Source: CAIOSQ01 sp044359885 (GTDB lineage Bacteria > Pseudomonadota > Alphaproteobacteria > CACIAM-22H2). From it: a stretch of 26,728 nt of DNA. The notes below the pieces were generated by a model. That model was not told the DNA's origin. It was given only the letters and a program-made list of their open reading frames with translations, and made no database searches. How positions within the stretch are numbered: position 1 is the stretch's first letter; each line of letters opens with the position of its first letter. The stretch lies in the NCBI GenBank assembly GCA_044359885.1, contig JBIKLI010000018.1:1-26728 (forward strand). Direction: 5' to 3'. The position numbers were made by a program, and so were the translations under genes. Of the stretch, positions 14,716-23,132 are shown piece after piece.

Positions 14716-15756
14716 ATGGCACTCTCCAAGCGGATCCTCGTCACCGGCGGCGCCGGCTTCCTCGGCTCGCATCTCTGCGAGCGGCTGCTCGCGGCGGGTC
14801 ACGAGGTGCTCTGCGTCGACAACTACTTCACCGGCCGCCGCCAGAACGTCGCCCACCTGCTCGACGACAAGCGCTTCGAGCTGATGCGCCACGACGTCAC
14901 CTGGCCGCTCTACGTCGAGGTCGACGAGATCTACAACCTCGCCTGCCCGGCCTCGCCGATCCACTACCAGTTCGATCCTGTGCAGACGACCAAGACCTCG
15001 GTCCATGGCGCGATCAACATGCTCGGGCTCGCCAAGCGGGTGAGGGCGAAGATCTTCCAGGCCTCGACCTCGGAGGTCTATGGCGACCCCGAGATCCACC
15101 CGCAGCCGGAATCCTATCGCGGCAGCGTCAACCCGATCGGCCCGCGCGCCTGCTACGACGAGGGCAAGCGCTGCGCCGAGACGCTGTTCTTCGACTACCA
15201 CCGCCAGCACAGGCTGCGCATCAAGGTGGCGCGGATCTTCAACACCTACGGACCGCGCATGCATCCCAACGACGGGCGCGTGGTGTCGAACTTCATCGTC
15301 CAGGCGCTGAAGGGCGAGCCGATCACGATCTACGGCGACGGCCAGCAGACCCGTTCCTTCTGCTTCGCCGACGACCTGATCGAGGGCTTCGTGCGGCTGA
15401 TGGACACGCCGGACGAGATCACCGGGCCGATGAATCTCGGCAATCCCGGCGAATTCACGATCCGCGAGCTGGCCGAGAAGGTGATCGCGCTCACCGGATC
15501 GAAGTCGCAGATGATCCGCAAGCCGCTTCCCGCGGACGACCCCTTGCAGCGCCAGCCCGACATCTCCTTCGCCCGCCGGACCATCGGCTGGGAACCGAAG
15601 ATCCAGCTTGAGGAAGGCCTCAGGCGCACGATCGCGTATTTCGAGACGCTGCTGGGCGCCGAGGCGGGACCGCGGCGCCCGGTCAAGCGCCCGGTCAAGC
15701 GCCCAGCCAGGCGTCCAGCTGCGCCGCGACGCGCCGGCGGTAAGCGACCCAAGTGA
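14716..15756 (+). CDS. UDP-glucuronate decarboxylase (UDP-xylose synthase)
   Basis: A 346-residue extended short-chain dehydrogenase converting UDP-glucuronate to UDP-xylose with tightly bound NAD. The Rossmann motif is GGAGFLG (11-17). UXS-specific blocks are DNYFTGRRQNV (35-45), ACPASPIHYQFDPVQTTKTS (76-95) and SEVYGDPEIHPQ (119-130). The catalytic Tyr/Lys pair is YDEGK (Y147, K151), with T118/S119/E120. ATG 14716 is chosen with GGAG 10 nt upstream; a TTG at 14641 would overlap the phosphatase stop but adds atypical sequence. The last ~27 residues (RPVKRPVKRPARRP and onward) are a very basic extension beyond the usual end near TIAYFETLL. Its final 62 bp overlap the convergent glycosyltransferase gene. 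It supplies UDP-xylose to the glycan locus. Confidence 0.94.
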   Translation: MALSKRILVTGGAGFLGSHLCERLLAAGHEVLCVDNYFTGRRQNVAHLLDDKRFELMRHDVTWPLYVEVDEIYNLACPASPIHYQFDPVQTTKTSVHGAINMLGLAKRVRAKIFQASTSEVYGDPEIHPQPESYRGSVNPIGPRACYDEGKRCAETLFFDYHRQHRLRIKVARIFNTYGPRMHPNDGRVVSNFIVQALKGEPITIYGDGQQTRSFCFADDLIEGFVRLMDTPDEITGPMNLGNPGEFTIRELAEKVIALTGSKSQMIRKPLPADDPLQRQPDISFARRTIGWEPKIQLEEGLRRTIAYFETLLGAEAGPRRPVKRPVKRPARRPAAPRRAGGKRPK

Positions 15757-16954
15757 AGTCGAGCGCGCGCCGGCGCGCCGCCTCGGACATCGCGGCGCGC
15801 CGCGCCGGGTCGGCGTGCAGCCGCTCGATCCGGTCGACCAGCGCGTCGACGTCGCGGATCGGCACGACATGGCCTTCGACGCCGTCGCGGACGACAGCGC
15901 CGGCGTTTGGCGTCGTCACCACCGGCAGGCCGCTGGCGAGCGCCTCGTAGGTGACGAAGGCCGAGCCCTCGTGCAGCGAGGGATAGGCGAAGATGTCCGC
16001 GTCCTGGAAGAGCGCGTGGACCTCGTGGAACGGCACGTGCGGAACGTGCCGGAACAGCCCCTCGTAGGGCGCGAAGGCGGCCGCGGCACCGATCATCCGC
16101 CCGACCAGCACCAGCTCGAAACCTGGCAGCCGGCGCAGCTGCCGCGCCGCCTCCAGCAGATAGCCGATGCCCTTGCGCTGGCTCAGATGACCGACGAACA
16201 GCACCCGCAGCCGGCCGGCAGGGCGCGGCGTCGCGGGCGGCCGGAAGCGTTCGATGTCGACGCCGTAGGGGATCGTCGCGATCTTCCCCGCCGGCACGCC
16301 GCGCGCCGTCAGCGTGTCGCGGACATAGTCCGACGGCACGATCACGCGGTCGGTCTCCGCCAGCTCCGCCCGGTGGCGCTCGACGATCCAGGCCGGCGAA
16401 TCGGGCATCGATTCGGCGAATTGCGGCGCCCGCTCCGCCTCCTCGCGGCCCAGCGTCAGGCCATGCTCGAGATGGCCGATGACCTGGTTCAGCACCGTCA
16501 GCCCGCCGGTGGCGCGCGCCGCCCGCGCCGCGTGCAGCGCCGAACCGTCATGGCCGATCACCACGCGCGCCGGAACGCGCATCAGGCGGCGCGCCACGCG
16601 CCGGTCCATCGCCTCGTTGCGCCAGCCGATGACATGGGCGAGCCGCGTGCCCGAGAGGCCGCCGCGCGCGGCGGCAACATAGGCGAGCTCGGCCCAGGGC
16701 CAGGCGTCGACCCGGCGCGGATCGACGAGCGGGTTGCTGCGGCGGCGCAGTTCGCGTTCGACGCGGCCGCGCAGGGCGGCAGGCAGGGCCGCGATCGCCC
16801 GGCCCAGCCTTCCGGCGGGATCGTAGAAGAACCCGGTCTCGAACCACGCGTCGTAGCCTTCGGCCTGCAGGCCGCCGACGAGGTTGTAGGCCAGATGGTT
16901 CGACCCGGGATGATGGACCAGGACGCGGGTCCCGGCGCGATCGATGTCAGCCAC
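15695..16954 (-). CDS. Glycosyltransferase family 4 protein
   Basis: A 419-residue GT-B retaining glycosyltransferase. The C-terminal donor domain begins around VLFVGHLSQRKGIGYLLEA (251-269), and the E-x7-E motif is EGSAFVTYE (329-337) in SLHEGSAFVTYEALASGLPV. The N-terminal acceptor domain is less conserved and includes GWRNEAMDRRVARRLM. GTG 16954 is the start, with GAGGA upstream; it overlaps the flippase stop by 8 bp. It is the last gene of the minus-strand glycan operon, and its stop (15695-15697) lies inside the 3' end of the UDP-xylose synthase gene. Donor and linkage unknown; a xylosyltransferase is possible given the neighbour. Confidence 0.92.
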   Translation of the reverse strand: MADIDRAGTRVLVHHPGSNHLAYNLVGGLQAEGYDAWFETGFFYDPAGRLGRAIAALPAALRGRVERELRRRSNPLVDPRRVDAWPWAELAYVAAARGGLSGTRLAHVIGWRNEAMDRRVARRLMRVPARVVIGHDGSALHAARAARATGGLTVLNQVIGHLEHGLTLGREEAERAPQFAESMPDSPAWIVERHRAELAETDRVIVPSDYVRDTLTARGVPAGKIATIPYGVDIERFRPPATPRPAGRLRVLFVGHLSQRKGIGYLLEAARQLRRLPGFELVLVGRMIGAAAAFAPYEGLFRHVPHVPFHEVHALFQDADIFAYPSLHEGSAFVTYEALASGLPVVTTPNAGAVVRDGVEGHVVPIRDVDALVDRIERLHADPARRAAMSEAARRRALDFTWVAYRRRVAAQLDAWLGA

Positions 16955-18257
16955 GGCGCAGTCCTCGCGCCAGCAGCGCGCGCAGCAGCGCGGCGTCCTC
17001 GGCCGTGGGCAGCATCGCGCGCAGCGGATTGATGGCGAATTCCCGGCCCACGCGCCGCGCCAGCAGCACGGCGGTCACGGTCTGGGCGATCACCAGGCTG
17101 GCCGCTGCGCCCATCAGGCCATAGCCCGGCACCAGCACGAACAGCGCCGGCGCGACGACGGCCAGCCCCCAGAACTCGGCGCGCGGAATGGCGAGCGCGC
17201 GGTCGCAAGCCTTGAGCGCCGCCGCGCAGAGCAGCTTCGCGGCGAAGGGCAGCAGCCCCAGCAGGCACAGATCGGCGATCGGCGCCGCCGGTGCGAAGGC
17301 GGACCCGAACAGCAGCGGCACCAGCCAGGCGTTCAGCGTCCACAGGACGACGTCGACCACGACGACCACCGCCACCGACAGGCGCAGATAGCGGCCGAAG
17401 ACTTCGATCTTGCCGCCCAGCGACGGCTGGGCTGCGATCTTCGGGAAGGCGAGGTTGGCGATCGTCTGGACCAGGATCAGCGGCCCGTTCGCGACCGTCA
17501 GCGCGACCGCGTAGAGACCGAGATCGCTGGCGCTCATCAGCGTCGCGACCACCGCCTGGTCGAGCTTCTGGCGCAGGCTGTGCAGCACCTCGCCGGCATG
17601 CGCCTTGGCCCCGTACACCACCAGCGCACGGGCCTCCGTCCCGTCCGCGCGCAGCCCGAACCAGCCGCGGCGGACCATCAGCGCCACGCCGAACGCCGCC
17701 GACGCGACCATGGCCGCGACGTTGGCGGCGGCGAATTCCGGCGCCTCCGGCGCGATCAGGACGCCCAGCACCGCGATCCCGGCGAGATAGAGGGTCGGCA
17801 CGATCGCGCGCACGGCGTTCCAGGCGACGATGTCGAGCCGGCCCTGGAACATGTTCGCCGCGAACAGCGAGGCGAAATAGGTCGGCAGATAGAGCGCCAT
17901 GTACCACCACGCGGCGGCGACGATGTCGGGATCGTGGCCCGGCATGACGAAGGGCAGGATCGCGAAGCCGACGGGGATCAGCACGGCGCACAGCGCCGCC
18001 CCCAGCGCCATGATCGTCCCGCAGAGCACCCGCGGCGCCGCCGCCCCCGAGGCCAGCCGGTAGAGCAGCGCGTCGGACAGCGCGAGACAGCCGAGTTCGG
18101 CGACCAGCCCCGGCCACAGCATCAGCGCGGCGAGCTCGCCGCGGCCTTCGGGAAGCAGCAGCCGGGCCGCGATCAGCCCGGTGGCGATGTTGAGGACCTG
18201 GATGTAGAGCGTCGTCGCGAAGGAGATCGAGACGTCGCGTGCCCCGCCGCCGGTCAT
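16947..18257 (-). CDS. Wzx-like lipid-linked oligosaccharide flippase
   Basis: A 436-residue inner-membrane protein with about 12-14 hydrophobic helices and short loops, of the polysaccharide-transporter/MOP superfamily. The opening SISFATTLYIQVLNIATGLIAARLL resembles the start of O-antigen/capsule flippases. A basic cytoplasmic loop (HSLRQKLDQAVVATLMSASDLGLYAVA) after helix 6 is typical of Wzx proteins. ATG 18257 overlaps the upstream GT stop (ATGA) and has GAGG 4-5 nt before it. It would move the undecaprenyl-linked repeat unit across the membrane. No Wzy polymerase is seen in the window. Confidence 0.88.
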   Translation of the reverse strand: MTGGGARDVSISFATTLYIQVLNIATGLIAARLLLPEGRGELAALMLWPGLVAELGCLALSDALLYRLASGAAAPRVLCGTIMALGAALCAVLIPVGFAILPFVMPGHDPDIVAAAWWYMALYLPTYFASLFAANMFQGRLDIVAWNAVRAIVPTLYLAGIAVLGVLIAPEAPEFAAANVAAMVASAAFGVALMVRRGWFGLRADGTEARALVVYGAKAHAGEVLHSLRQKLDQAVVATLMSASDLGLYAVALTVANGPLILVQTIANLAFPKIAAQPSLGGKIEVFGRYLRLSVAVVVVVDVVLWTLNAWLVPLLFGSAFAPAAPIADLCLLGLLPFAAKLLCAAALKACDRALAIPRAEFWGLAVVAPALFVLVPGYGLMGAAASLVIAQTVTAVLLARRVGREFAINPLRAMLPTAEDAALLRALLARGLRRG

Positions 18258-19501
18258 GGATCCTCGCGGCCGCCGGCGCCGAAACGGTCCGGGAAGAGCC
18301 GCGCCAGCGCCCCGCGCAGGCCGGCGACGTCCTCGGCGAAGCTCCAGCCGGACACGATCTCCAGGCTGCGCCGGCCCATCGCCGCCAGCCGCCCGGCATC
18401 GCCCATGACGTCGCGGATCGCGGCCGCCATCGCGGCGATGTCGTCGGTCGCGAAGATCGCGCCGTTCTCGCCCGGCCGCACCAGGTCGGGGGCGCAGCCG
18501 ACCATGTCGGAGACGATGACGGCACGGCCTGCGCACATCACCTCGTTGACCACCAGTCCCCAGGCTTCCTGTCCGGAAGGCAGGATGAACGCATCGCACA
18601 GGTCGTAGGCCGCGGGCAGGCGCGATTGCGGCACGAAGCCGAGCACGCGCACGGCACCCGGCGCCAGCGTCGCGGCGCGCGCCTCGACCTCGGCGCGCAG
18701 CGGTCCGTCGCCGGCGAAGACCAGGACGGGCCGCCGCAGCGCCGGCTCGCGATGGACCTGCGCGAAGGCGTCCAGCAGCTGCAGCGGCCGCTTGCGTTCG
18801 ATCAGCTTGCCGCAGGACAGCAGGACCGGACGGCCAGGCTCGATCCCGATCTCGGCGCGCAGCGCCGCGCGGCCCGCGGCCGCCGTCTCGGCGCCGCGGC
18901 GGAAATGGGCGTTGTCGACCGCATAGGGAACCAGCGCGATGCGATCCGGGGCGACGCCGTTCTGCTCGTAGTAGCGGCGGTTCAGGGTGCCGATCGCGAG
19001 GAAGGCGTCCACGCCCTGCGCAAGCGCCGCGAAGAAGGCGCGCTTGGCGGCGGTCTTGAGCGCGCCGCGCGCCGCCGAGATCGGCGTCGCCTCGTCGCGC
19101 AGCAGCACCTTGATGCCGCGGCGGCGCGCGGCGGCGATCGCGCACCAGTGATGCCAGCGCGCGTAGCCGTGGATCCACAGCGCGTCGAAGCGGCCGCGGT
19201 CGAGAGCGCGGCCGATGCCGTAGGACAGCGGGCTCCAGAAGCCGAGGATCGGCTCGATGCCCTCGGGCGGTCCCTTGTCCAGCCGCGGCAGGATTTCATG
19301 GTCGTAGCCCTGGAGCAGCGGCACGTCCCACGAGATCTCCTGCGCGAAGTCGTGCGCCTTGAAGCGCCGCGCCGAGAAGTCGGTGGCGAAGAACGCGGTC
19401 AGGGCGATGTCCGGCTCGGCCGCGACCCGGCGCAGCAGCGGCGCCTGGTACTGGATGGGATGGGTGACCAGATAGGCCAGACGCAGCTTGGGCCCGCTCA
19501 T
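18254..19501 (-). CDS. Glycosyltransferase family 4 protein
   Basis: A 415-residue GT-B glycosyltransferase. The N-terminal domain opens with LRLAYLVTHPIQYQAPLLRR. The donor domain has VLLSCGKLIERKRPLQLLDAF (226-246) and VFAGDGPLRAEVE, and the E-x7-E motif is EAWGLVVNE (312-320). ATG 19501 overlaps the GT9 stop by ATGA and has GGAG 7 nt upstream. It resembles GT4 enzymes in O-antigen and exopolysaccharide loci that start with YLVTHPIQYQ; the sugar is unknown. Confidence 0.92.
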   Translation of the reverse strand: MSGPKLRLAYLVTHPIQYQAPLLRRVAAEPDIALTAFFATDFSARRFKAHDFAQEISWDVPLLQGYDHEILPRLDKGPPEGIEPILGFWSPLSYGIGRALDRGRFDALWIHGYARWHHWCAIAAARRRGIKVLLRDEATPISAARGALKTAAKRAFFAALAQGVDAFLAIGTLNRRYYEQNGVAPDRIALVPYAVDNAHFRRGAETAAAGRAALRAEIGIEPGRPVLLSCGKLIERKRPLQLLDAFAQVHREPALRRPVLVFAGDGPLRAEVEARAATLAPGAVRVLGFVPQSRLPAAYDLCDAFILPSGQEAWGLVVNEVMCAGRAVIVSDMVGCAPDLVRPGENGAIFATDDIAAMAAAIRDVMGDAGRLAAMGRRSLEIVSGWSFAEDVAGLRGALARLFPDRFGAGGREDP

Positions 19502-20598
19502 GCCCGCGCTCCGCCCGGCGGATGCGCGGCGAGGATCGCCTCGCAGGCGGCCAGCGCCTCGTCGGCGCCGATCGCGGCGATGCAGCGCTTGCGCTCCGCG
19601 ATGCAGACCTCGAGCCCGCAATCACCGCAGGATACTTCGCGATGGAGCACGCGGTTCGCGTTCCCCCGCGGGAACCAGATCCCGGGCTTCGCGCGGGCGC
19701 TGAACACCGCCATGCAGGGCGTGCCCACCGCGGCGGCCAGATGCATCGGCCCGCTGTCATGCGTCGCCAGCAGCCGTGCCCGGGCCAGGACCAGCGCGCT
19801 GACCCGCGGCACGACGGCACCGCAGAGGTCGCGCGCCGGCCCGTTCCAGGCGGCGCAGAGCGCGGCGGCACGACCACGATCGGCCGGGCCGCCGACCACC
19901 ACCAGGCCGAGGCCGGGATGCCGCGCCGCCAGGCCGCGCGCCAGCGCCAGCCAGTTTTCCTCGCCCCAGTCCTTCGCCTCGATCTTGGCGCCCGGCGCCA
20001 CGGCCACGAAATCGCCGACGGCGGCGAAATCCCTCAGTGCGGCGGCGGCGGCGGCGCGCTCGTCCGGCGCGAAGCCCAGATCCCAGAGCGCCGGATCGTC
20101 GGCCGAGGCGGGCCCCAGCAGCCGCAGGCGGCGCAGCAGGAATGCGGCCTCGCTCTCCCACAGCCGGGTCGCGGGATCGAAGAGATGCTGTCCCCCGGCC
20201 CCGAATTCGGGCATGCCGACGATCGACGGGATGCCGCAGCTGACGAAGAAGGCGAGGTGGCGCAGCATGCGCATCCGCGTGCTGCTTTCGGCGAGATAGA
20301 CCAGCACGTCCGGCGCCAGCGCGCGGATCTCGCGCCGCACCCGCGCGATCGCCGCGGCGCTGCGATCGGCCGGATCGAAATGCATGTAGGCGTCGACCAG
20401 TCCGGTGCCGCCGAGCACGACGTCCAGATCGGTCTCGCGCGCGCTGCGCGGCACGTTGGTCAGCACGACGCGCCGCGCGCCGGGAAAGGCGCGCGCGACG
20501 TGGCGGAAGCTGGGCAGCGCGACCACCGTGTCGCCAAGGCTGCCGAGGCGGAAGATCAGCACCGTGCGGGCGGCCGGCGCCGTCTGGCCACGGCTCAT
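19498..20598 (-). CDS. Glycosyltransferase family 9 (heptosyltransferase-like)
   Basis: A 366-residue GT9 protein. The opening VLIFRLGSLGDTVVALPSFR (13-32) and the late HDSGPMHLAAAVGTPCMAVF segment are the two diagnostic blocks of ADP-heptose:LPS heptosyltransferase-type enzymes, with GAKIEAKDWGEENWLALA between them. A cysteine cluster near the C-terminus (VSCGDCGLEVC and KRC) is found in many GT9 proteins outside core LPS synthesis. The ATG overlaps the amidotransferase stop by ATGA and has GGAGG 6 nt upstream. It may transfer a heptose or another sugar to the repeat unit; no core-heptose genes are seen to confirm heptose use. Confidence 0.92.
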   Translation of the reverse strand: MSRGQTAPAARTVLIFRLGSLGDTVVALPSFRHVARAFPGARRVVLTNVPRSARETDLDVVLGGTGLVDAYMHFDPADRSAAAIARVRREIRALAPDVLVYLAESSTRMRMLRHLAFFVSCGIPSIVGMPEFGAGGQHLFDPATRLWESEAAFLLRRLRLLGPASADDPALWDLGFAPDERAAAAAALRDFAAVGDFVAVAPGAKIEAKDWGEENWLALARGLAARHPGLGLVVVGGPADRGRAAALCAAWNGPARDLCGAVVPRVSALVLARARLLATHDSGPMHLAAAVGTPCMAVFSARAKPGIWFPRGNANRVLHREVSCGDCGLEVCIAERKRCIAAIGADEALAACEAILAAHPPGGARA

Positions 20599-22385
20599 GC
20601 GACGCCTCCGAAGGCGGCATGGACCTGACGCGCCCAGCCGCGCAGGCCGCGCTCGCCGCCCGGGGCCGCGATCCAGTCGCGCACCGGCACCACGAACCCG
20701 GTCTTCGGGCGCGCCAGCACCGCGCCGGGAAGCTTGCGGCGCGGGGCGTCGGCCATCGCCCGCTTGTCCGGCGCCGCGGCGCCCGCGGCGAGCAGGGGTG
20801 CCACGCGCCGCAGCAGTTCGATGTCGACCAGCGGCGTTCGGATCTCCAGCGAATGCGCCATCCCCGCCCAGTCGGCGTCGCGAAGCAGCTGGTTGCGCAT
20901 GTACCAGGCCGATTCCAGCAGGCTCACCTGCAGGCGGGGATCGGCGACGTCGCCCAGCGTCGCCCCGAGGCGGGTAAGCGTGTCGAGCTCGGCCAGGCCG
21001 TCGCGCGCCATCTCCGGCGGCAGGATGCCCGCCAGCTCCCAGGGCATGAACAGGCTGCGGCGGAGCAGATAGGCGCCGGGGACGCTGGTGCCGTATTCGA
21101 GCAGCCCTGCGTATTTGGGCGACGTGACCGCCGCCACCAGCGGCGCCGCCAGCGCGCGCAGGACGCCGCCCAGCGGGGCCAGGGGCCGCAACGGCCCCAG
21201 TCTTCGCGCCAGCAGCGGCACCTGCCGGAAGCTGGGATAGCTGGCGAAAAGCTCGTCGCCGCCGAGGCCCGAAAGCGCCACCTTGAGCCCGGCCTGGCGC
21301 GCCGCCCGGGCGACGAAGAACGTGTTGACGCCGTCCACCGAGGGCTGGTCCATCGCATCGAGCAGCGCCGCGCGCGCGGCGGCGAATTCGTCCCCCCGGA
21401 TCCAGCGCGTCTCGTGGGCGGTGGCGTAGAGGGCCGCCACCTCGCCGGCGAGCGCCGTCTCGTCGTTGGGCCCGCCGCGGAACTCCTCGAAGCCCAGCGT
21501 CAGCGTACGCAGCCGCGCGGTCCCGGTCTCCGCCGCGAGCGCGGCGATGGTCGTGGAATCGAGCCCGGCGGACAGGAAGACGCCGACCGGAACGTCGGCG
21601 ATCAGATGGTCGCTGACGCTGTCGGCCAGCGCCGCGCGCAGCATCTCGGCGCGCGCCCCAGGCGCCGCGGGCGCCGGACCGGCATCGCGCAGCGTCGCCG
21701 CCAGATCGAAATGCCGCCGCCGTTCGGCGCGGCCGTCGCGCCGCATCAGCAGCGAACCGCCGGCCGGCAGGGCGCGGATGCCGCGATGCAGCGTCCAGGG
21801 TTCCGGCACGCTGCCCCACAGGAAGAAGCCGGCATGGCCTGCGGGATCGGCGCTCGCGTCGACCCCGCCGCCGGCAAGCAGCGCCTTGACCTGCGAGGCG
21901 AAGCGCAGCGTGCCCGCGCCCTCGGCGACGTAGAGCGGCTTGATGCCGTAGGGGTCGCGCGCCAGGAACAGGCTCTGCGCCCCTGCGTCCCAGAGGGCGA
22001 AGGCGTACATGCCGCGCAGACGCTCCAGCATCGCCGGACCGCGGCGCCGCCAGAGATGCAGCAGCACCTCGGTGTCGGATTCGGTACGGAACACGGCGCC
22101 GTCCGCCGCCAGCTCCGCGCGCAGCTGCCGGTAGCCGTAGATCTCGCCGTTGAAGACCACCGTCAGCGCGCCGGTCTCGTCGTGCATCGGCTGGTCGGCG
22201 ACGCTGCGCAGATCGATGATCGACAGCCGGCGATGGCCGAAGGCGACCCTGCCGTCCGCCGAGACCCATTCACCGGCACCGTCGGGGCCACGCGCGGCCA
22301 TCCGGTCGCGCGCCCGGCGCAGTTCGGCGAGATCGGCCGGGGCCGCGCCGGCGCCGTGGGCGAAGATGCCGTTGATGCCGCACAT
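20595..22385 (-). CDS. asnB: Asparagine synthase (glutamine-hydrolysing)-like amidotransferase
   Basis: A 596-residue class II amidotransferase with an intact glutaminase domain: Cys2 nucleophile (MCGINGIF), RRLSIIDL (52-59), NGEIYGY (79-85) and GMYAFALWD (125-133). The ATP-pyrophosphatase loop is LSAGLDST (271-278), with Ala for the usual first Gly of SGGxDS. The synthetase half continues to residue 596. In glycan loci such proteins often amidate sugar carboxyls (uronamides, as for WbpS in Pseudomonas) rather than make asparagine, and that is preferred here since the gene lies between a methyltransferase and GT genes. ATG 22385 begins 6 bp after the upstream stop, with no Shine-Dalgarno, so coupled translation is likely. 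Confidence 0.92.
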   Translation of the reverse strand: MCGINGIFAHGAGAAPADLAELRRARDRMAARGPDGAGEWVSADGRVAFGHRRLSIIDLRSVADQPMHDETGALTVVFNGEIYGYRQLRAELAADGAVFRTESDTEVLLHLWRRRGPAMLERLRGMYAFALWDAGAQSLFLARDPYGIKPLYVAEGAGTLRFASQVKALLAGGGVDASADPAGHAGFFLWGSVPEPWTLHRGIRALPAGGSLLMRRDGRAERRRHFDLAATLRDAGPAPAAPGARAEMLRAALADSVSDHLIADVPVGVFLSAGLDSTTIAALAAETGTARLRTLTLGFEEFRGGPNDETALAGEVAALYATAHETRWIRGDEFAAARAALLDAMDQPSVDGVNTFFVARAARQAGLKVALSGLGGDELFASYPSFRQVPLLARRLGPLRPLAPLGGVLRALAAPLVAAVTSPKYAGLLEYGTSVPGAYLLRRSLFMPWELAGILPPEMARDGLAELDTLTRLGATLGDVADPRLQVSLLESAWYMRNQLLRDADWAGMAHSLEIRTPLVDIELLRRVAPLLAAGAAAPDKRAMADAPRRKLPGAVLARPKTGFVVPVRDWIAAPGGERGLRGWARQVHAAFGGVA

Positions 22386-22391
22386 GCCGGT

Positions 22392-23132
22392 CTATTTCGT
22401 CAGCACGGCCAGGAAGTTCTGGGTCAGCACGGGATGCCCGACCGCTCCCGTCTCGGCACGCAGGTAGAAGCGCAGCGCCGCGCGGATCGCCCGCCACGCG
22501 ACCAGGCGCAGCGCGCTCTTCAGCCCATGCGCCACCGGCTCGTCCTCGGCGAAGGCGACCGCGGAGAAGCCGGAGGACAGCGCCAGCTGCGTCATCGACT
22601 CGGCAGTGAAGGCCATCTCGTGGGTCAGGTCGCTGTAGAGCGCGGCGGCGGCGAAGGGCGAGGCGCCGTTGGGCACGTGGACGATCCAGCGGCCGCCGGG
22701 CTTCAGGACGCGCACGATCTCGTCGGTGAAGGCCAGGATCTCGTCGCGGTCCAGATGCTCGATCACGTCGAAGGAGATCGCCGCGTCGAGACTGGAATCG
22801 GGCAGCGCATGGACGACCTCGAACATGTCGGCGTAGCGCACACCCTCGATCCCCAGCCGCCGCGCGGCCTCGACCTGCGACGGGCTGCCATCGACCCCGC
22901 CGATATTCTCGTAGCCGAACTCCCTGGCCACGTGGAGCAGCGCCCCGTGGCCGCAGCCGAAATCGAGGATCGCGGCGTCGGTGCGCGACGGGAAATGGCG
23001 GCGGACGAGCCGCTCCAGATAGGGCAGGCGCGGCGCCAGCCCGTCCAGGGTCGCGGGCGCGAGCTCGGCCGCGGCCGCCTCGACATAGCGACCATAGATC
23101 CGGGCGCGGTAGAGCCGTGGCGGCTGGGTCAT
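22392..23132 (-). CDS. Class I SAM-dependent methyltransferase (copy 2)
   Basis: A 246-residue Rossmann methyltransferase. SAM motif I is ILDFGCGHGALLHVA, motif II is GGVDGSPSQVEAARR, and ISFDVIEHLDRDE is the post-II motif, with VLKPGGRWIVHVPNG as motif III. It has the same length as, and clear similarity to, the methyltransferase at 24343-25083 (both have PYLERLVR-HFP just before motif I). The ATG overlaps the GT stop by ATGA. Likely O-methylates a sugar or a carboxyl of the glycan; the acceptor is unknown. Confidence 0.92.
   Translation of the reverse strand: MTQPPRLYRARIYGRYVEAAAAELAPATLDGLAPRLPYLERLVRRHFPSRTDAAILDFGCGHGALLHVAREFGYENIGGVDGSPSQVEAARRLGIEGVRYADMFEVVHALPDSSLDAAISFDVIEHLDRDEILAFTDEIVRVLKPGGRWIVHVPNGASPFAAAALYSDLTHEMAFTAESMTQLALSSGFSAVAFAEDEPVAHGLKSALRLVAWRAIRAALRFYLRAETGAVGHPVLTQNFLAVLTK

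Noticed and set aside
16031..16051. Perfect 8-bp inverted repeat (CGGCACGT/ACGTGCCG)
   Set aside because: Lies inside the GT coding region and is explained by the repeated HVPHVP codons; no gene boundary nearby.
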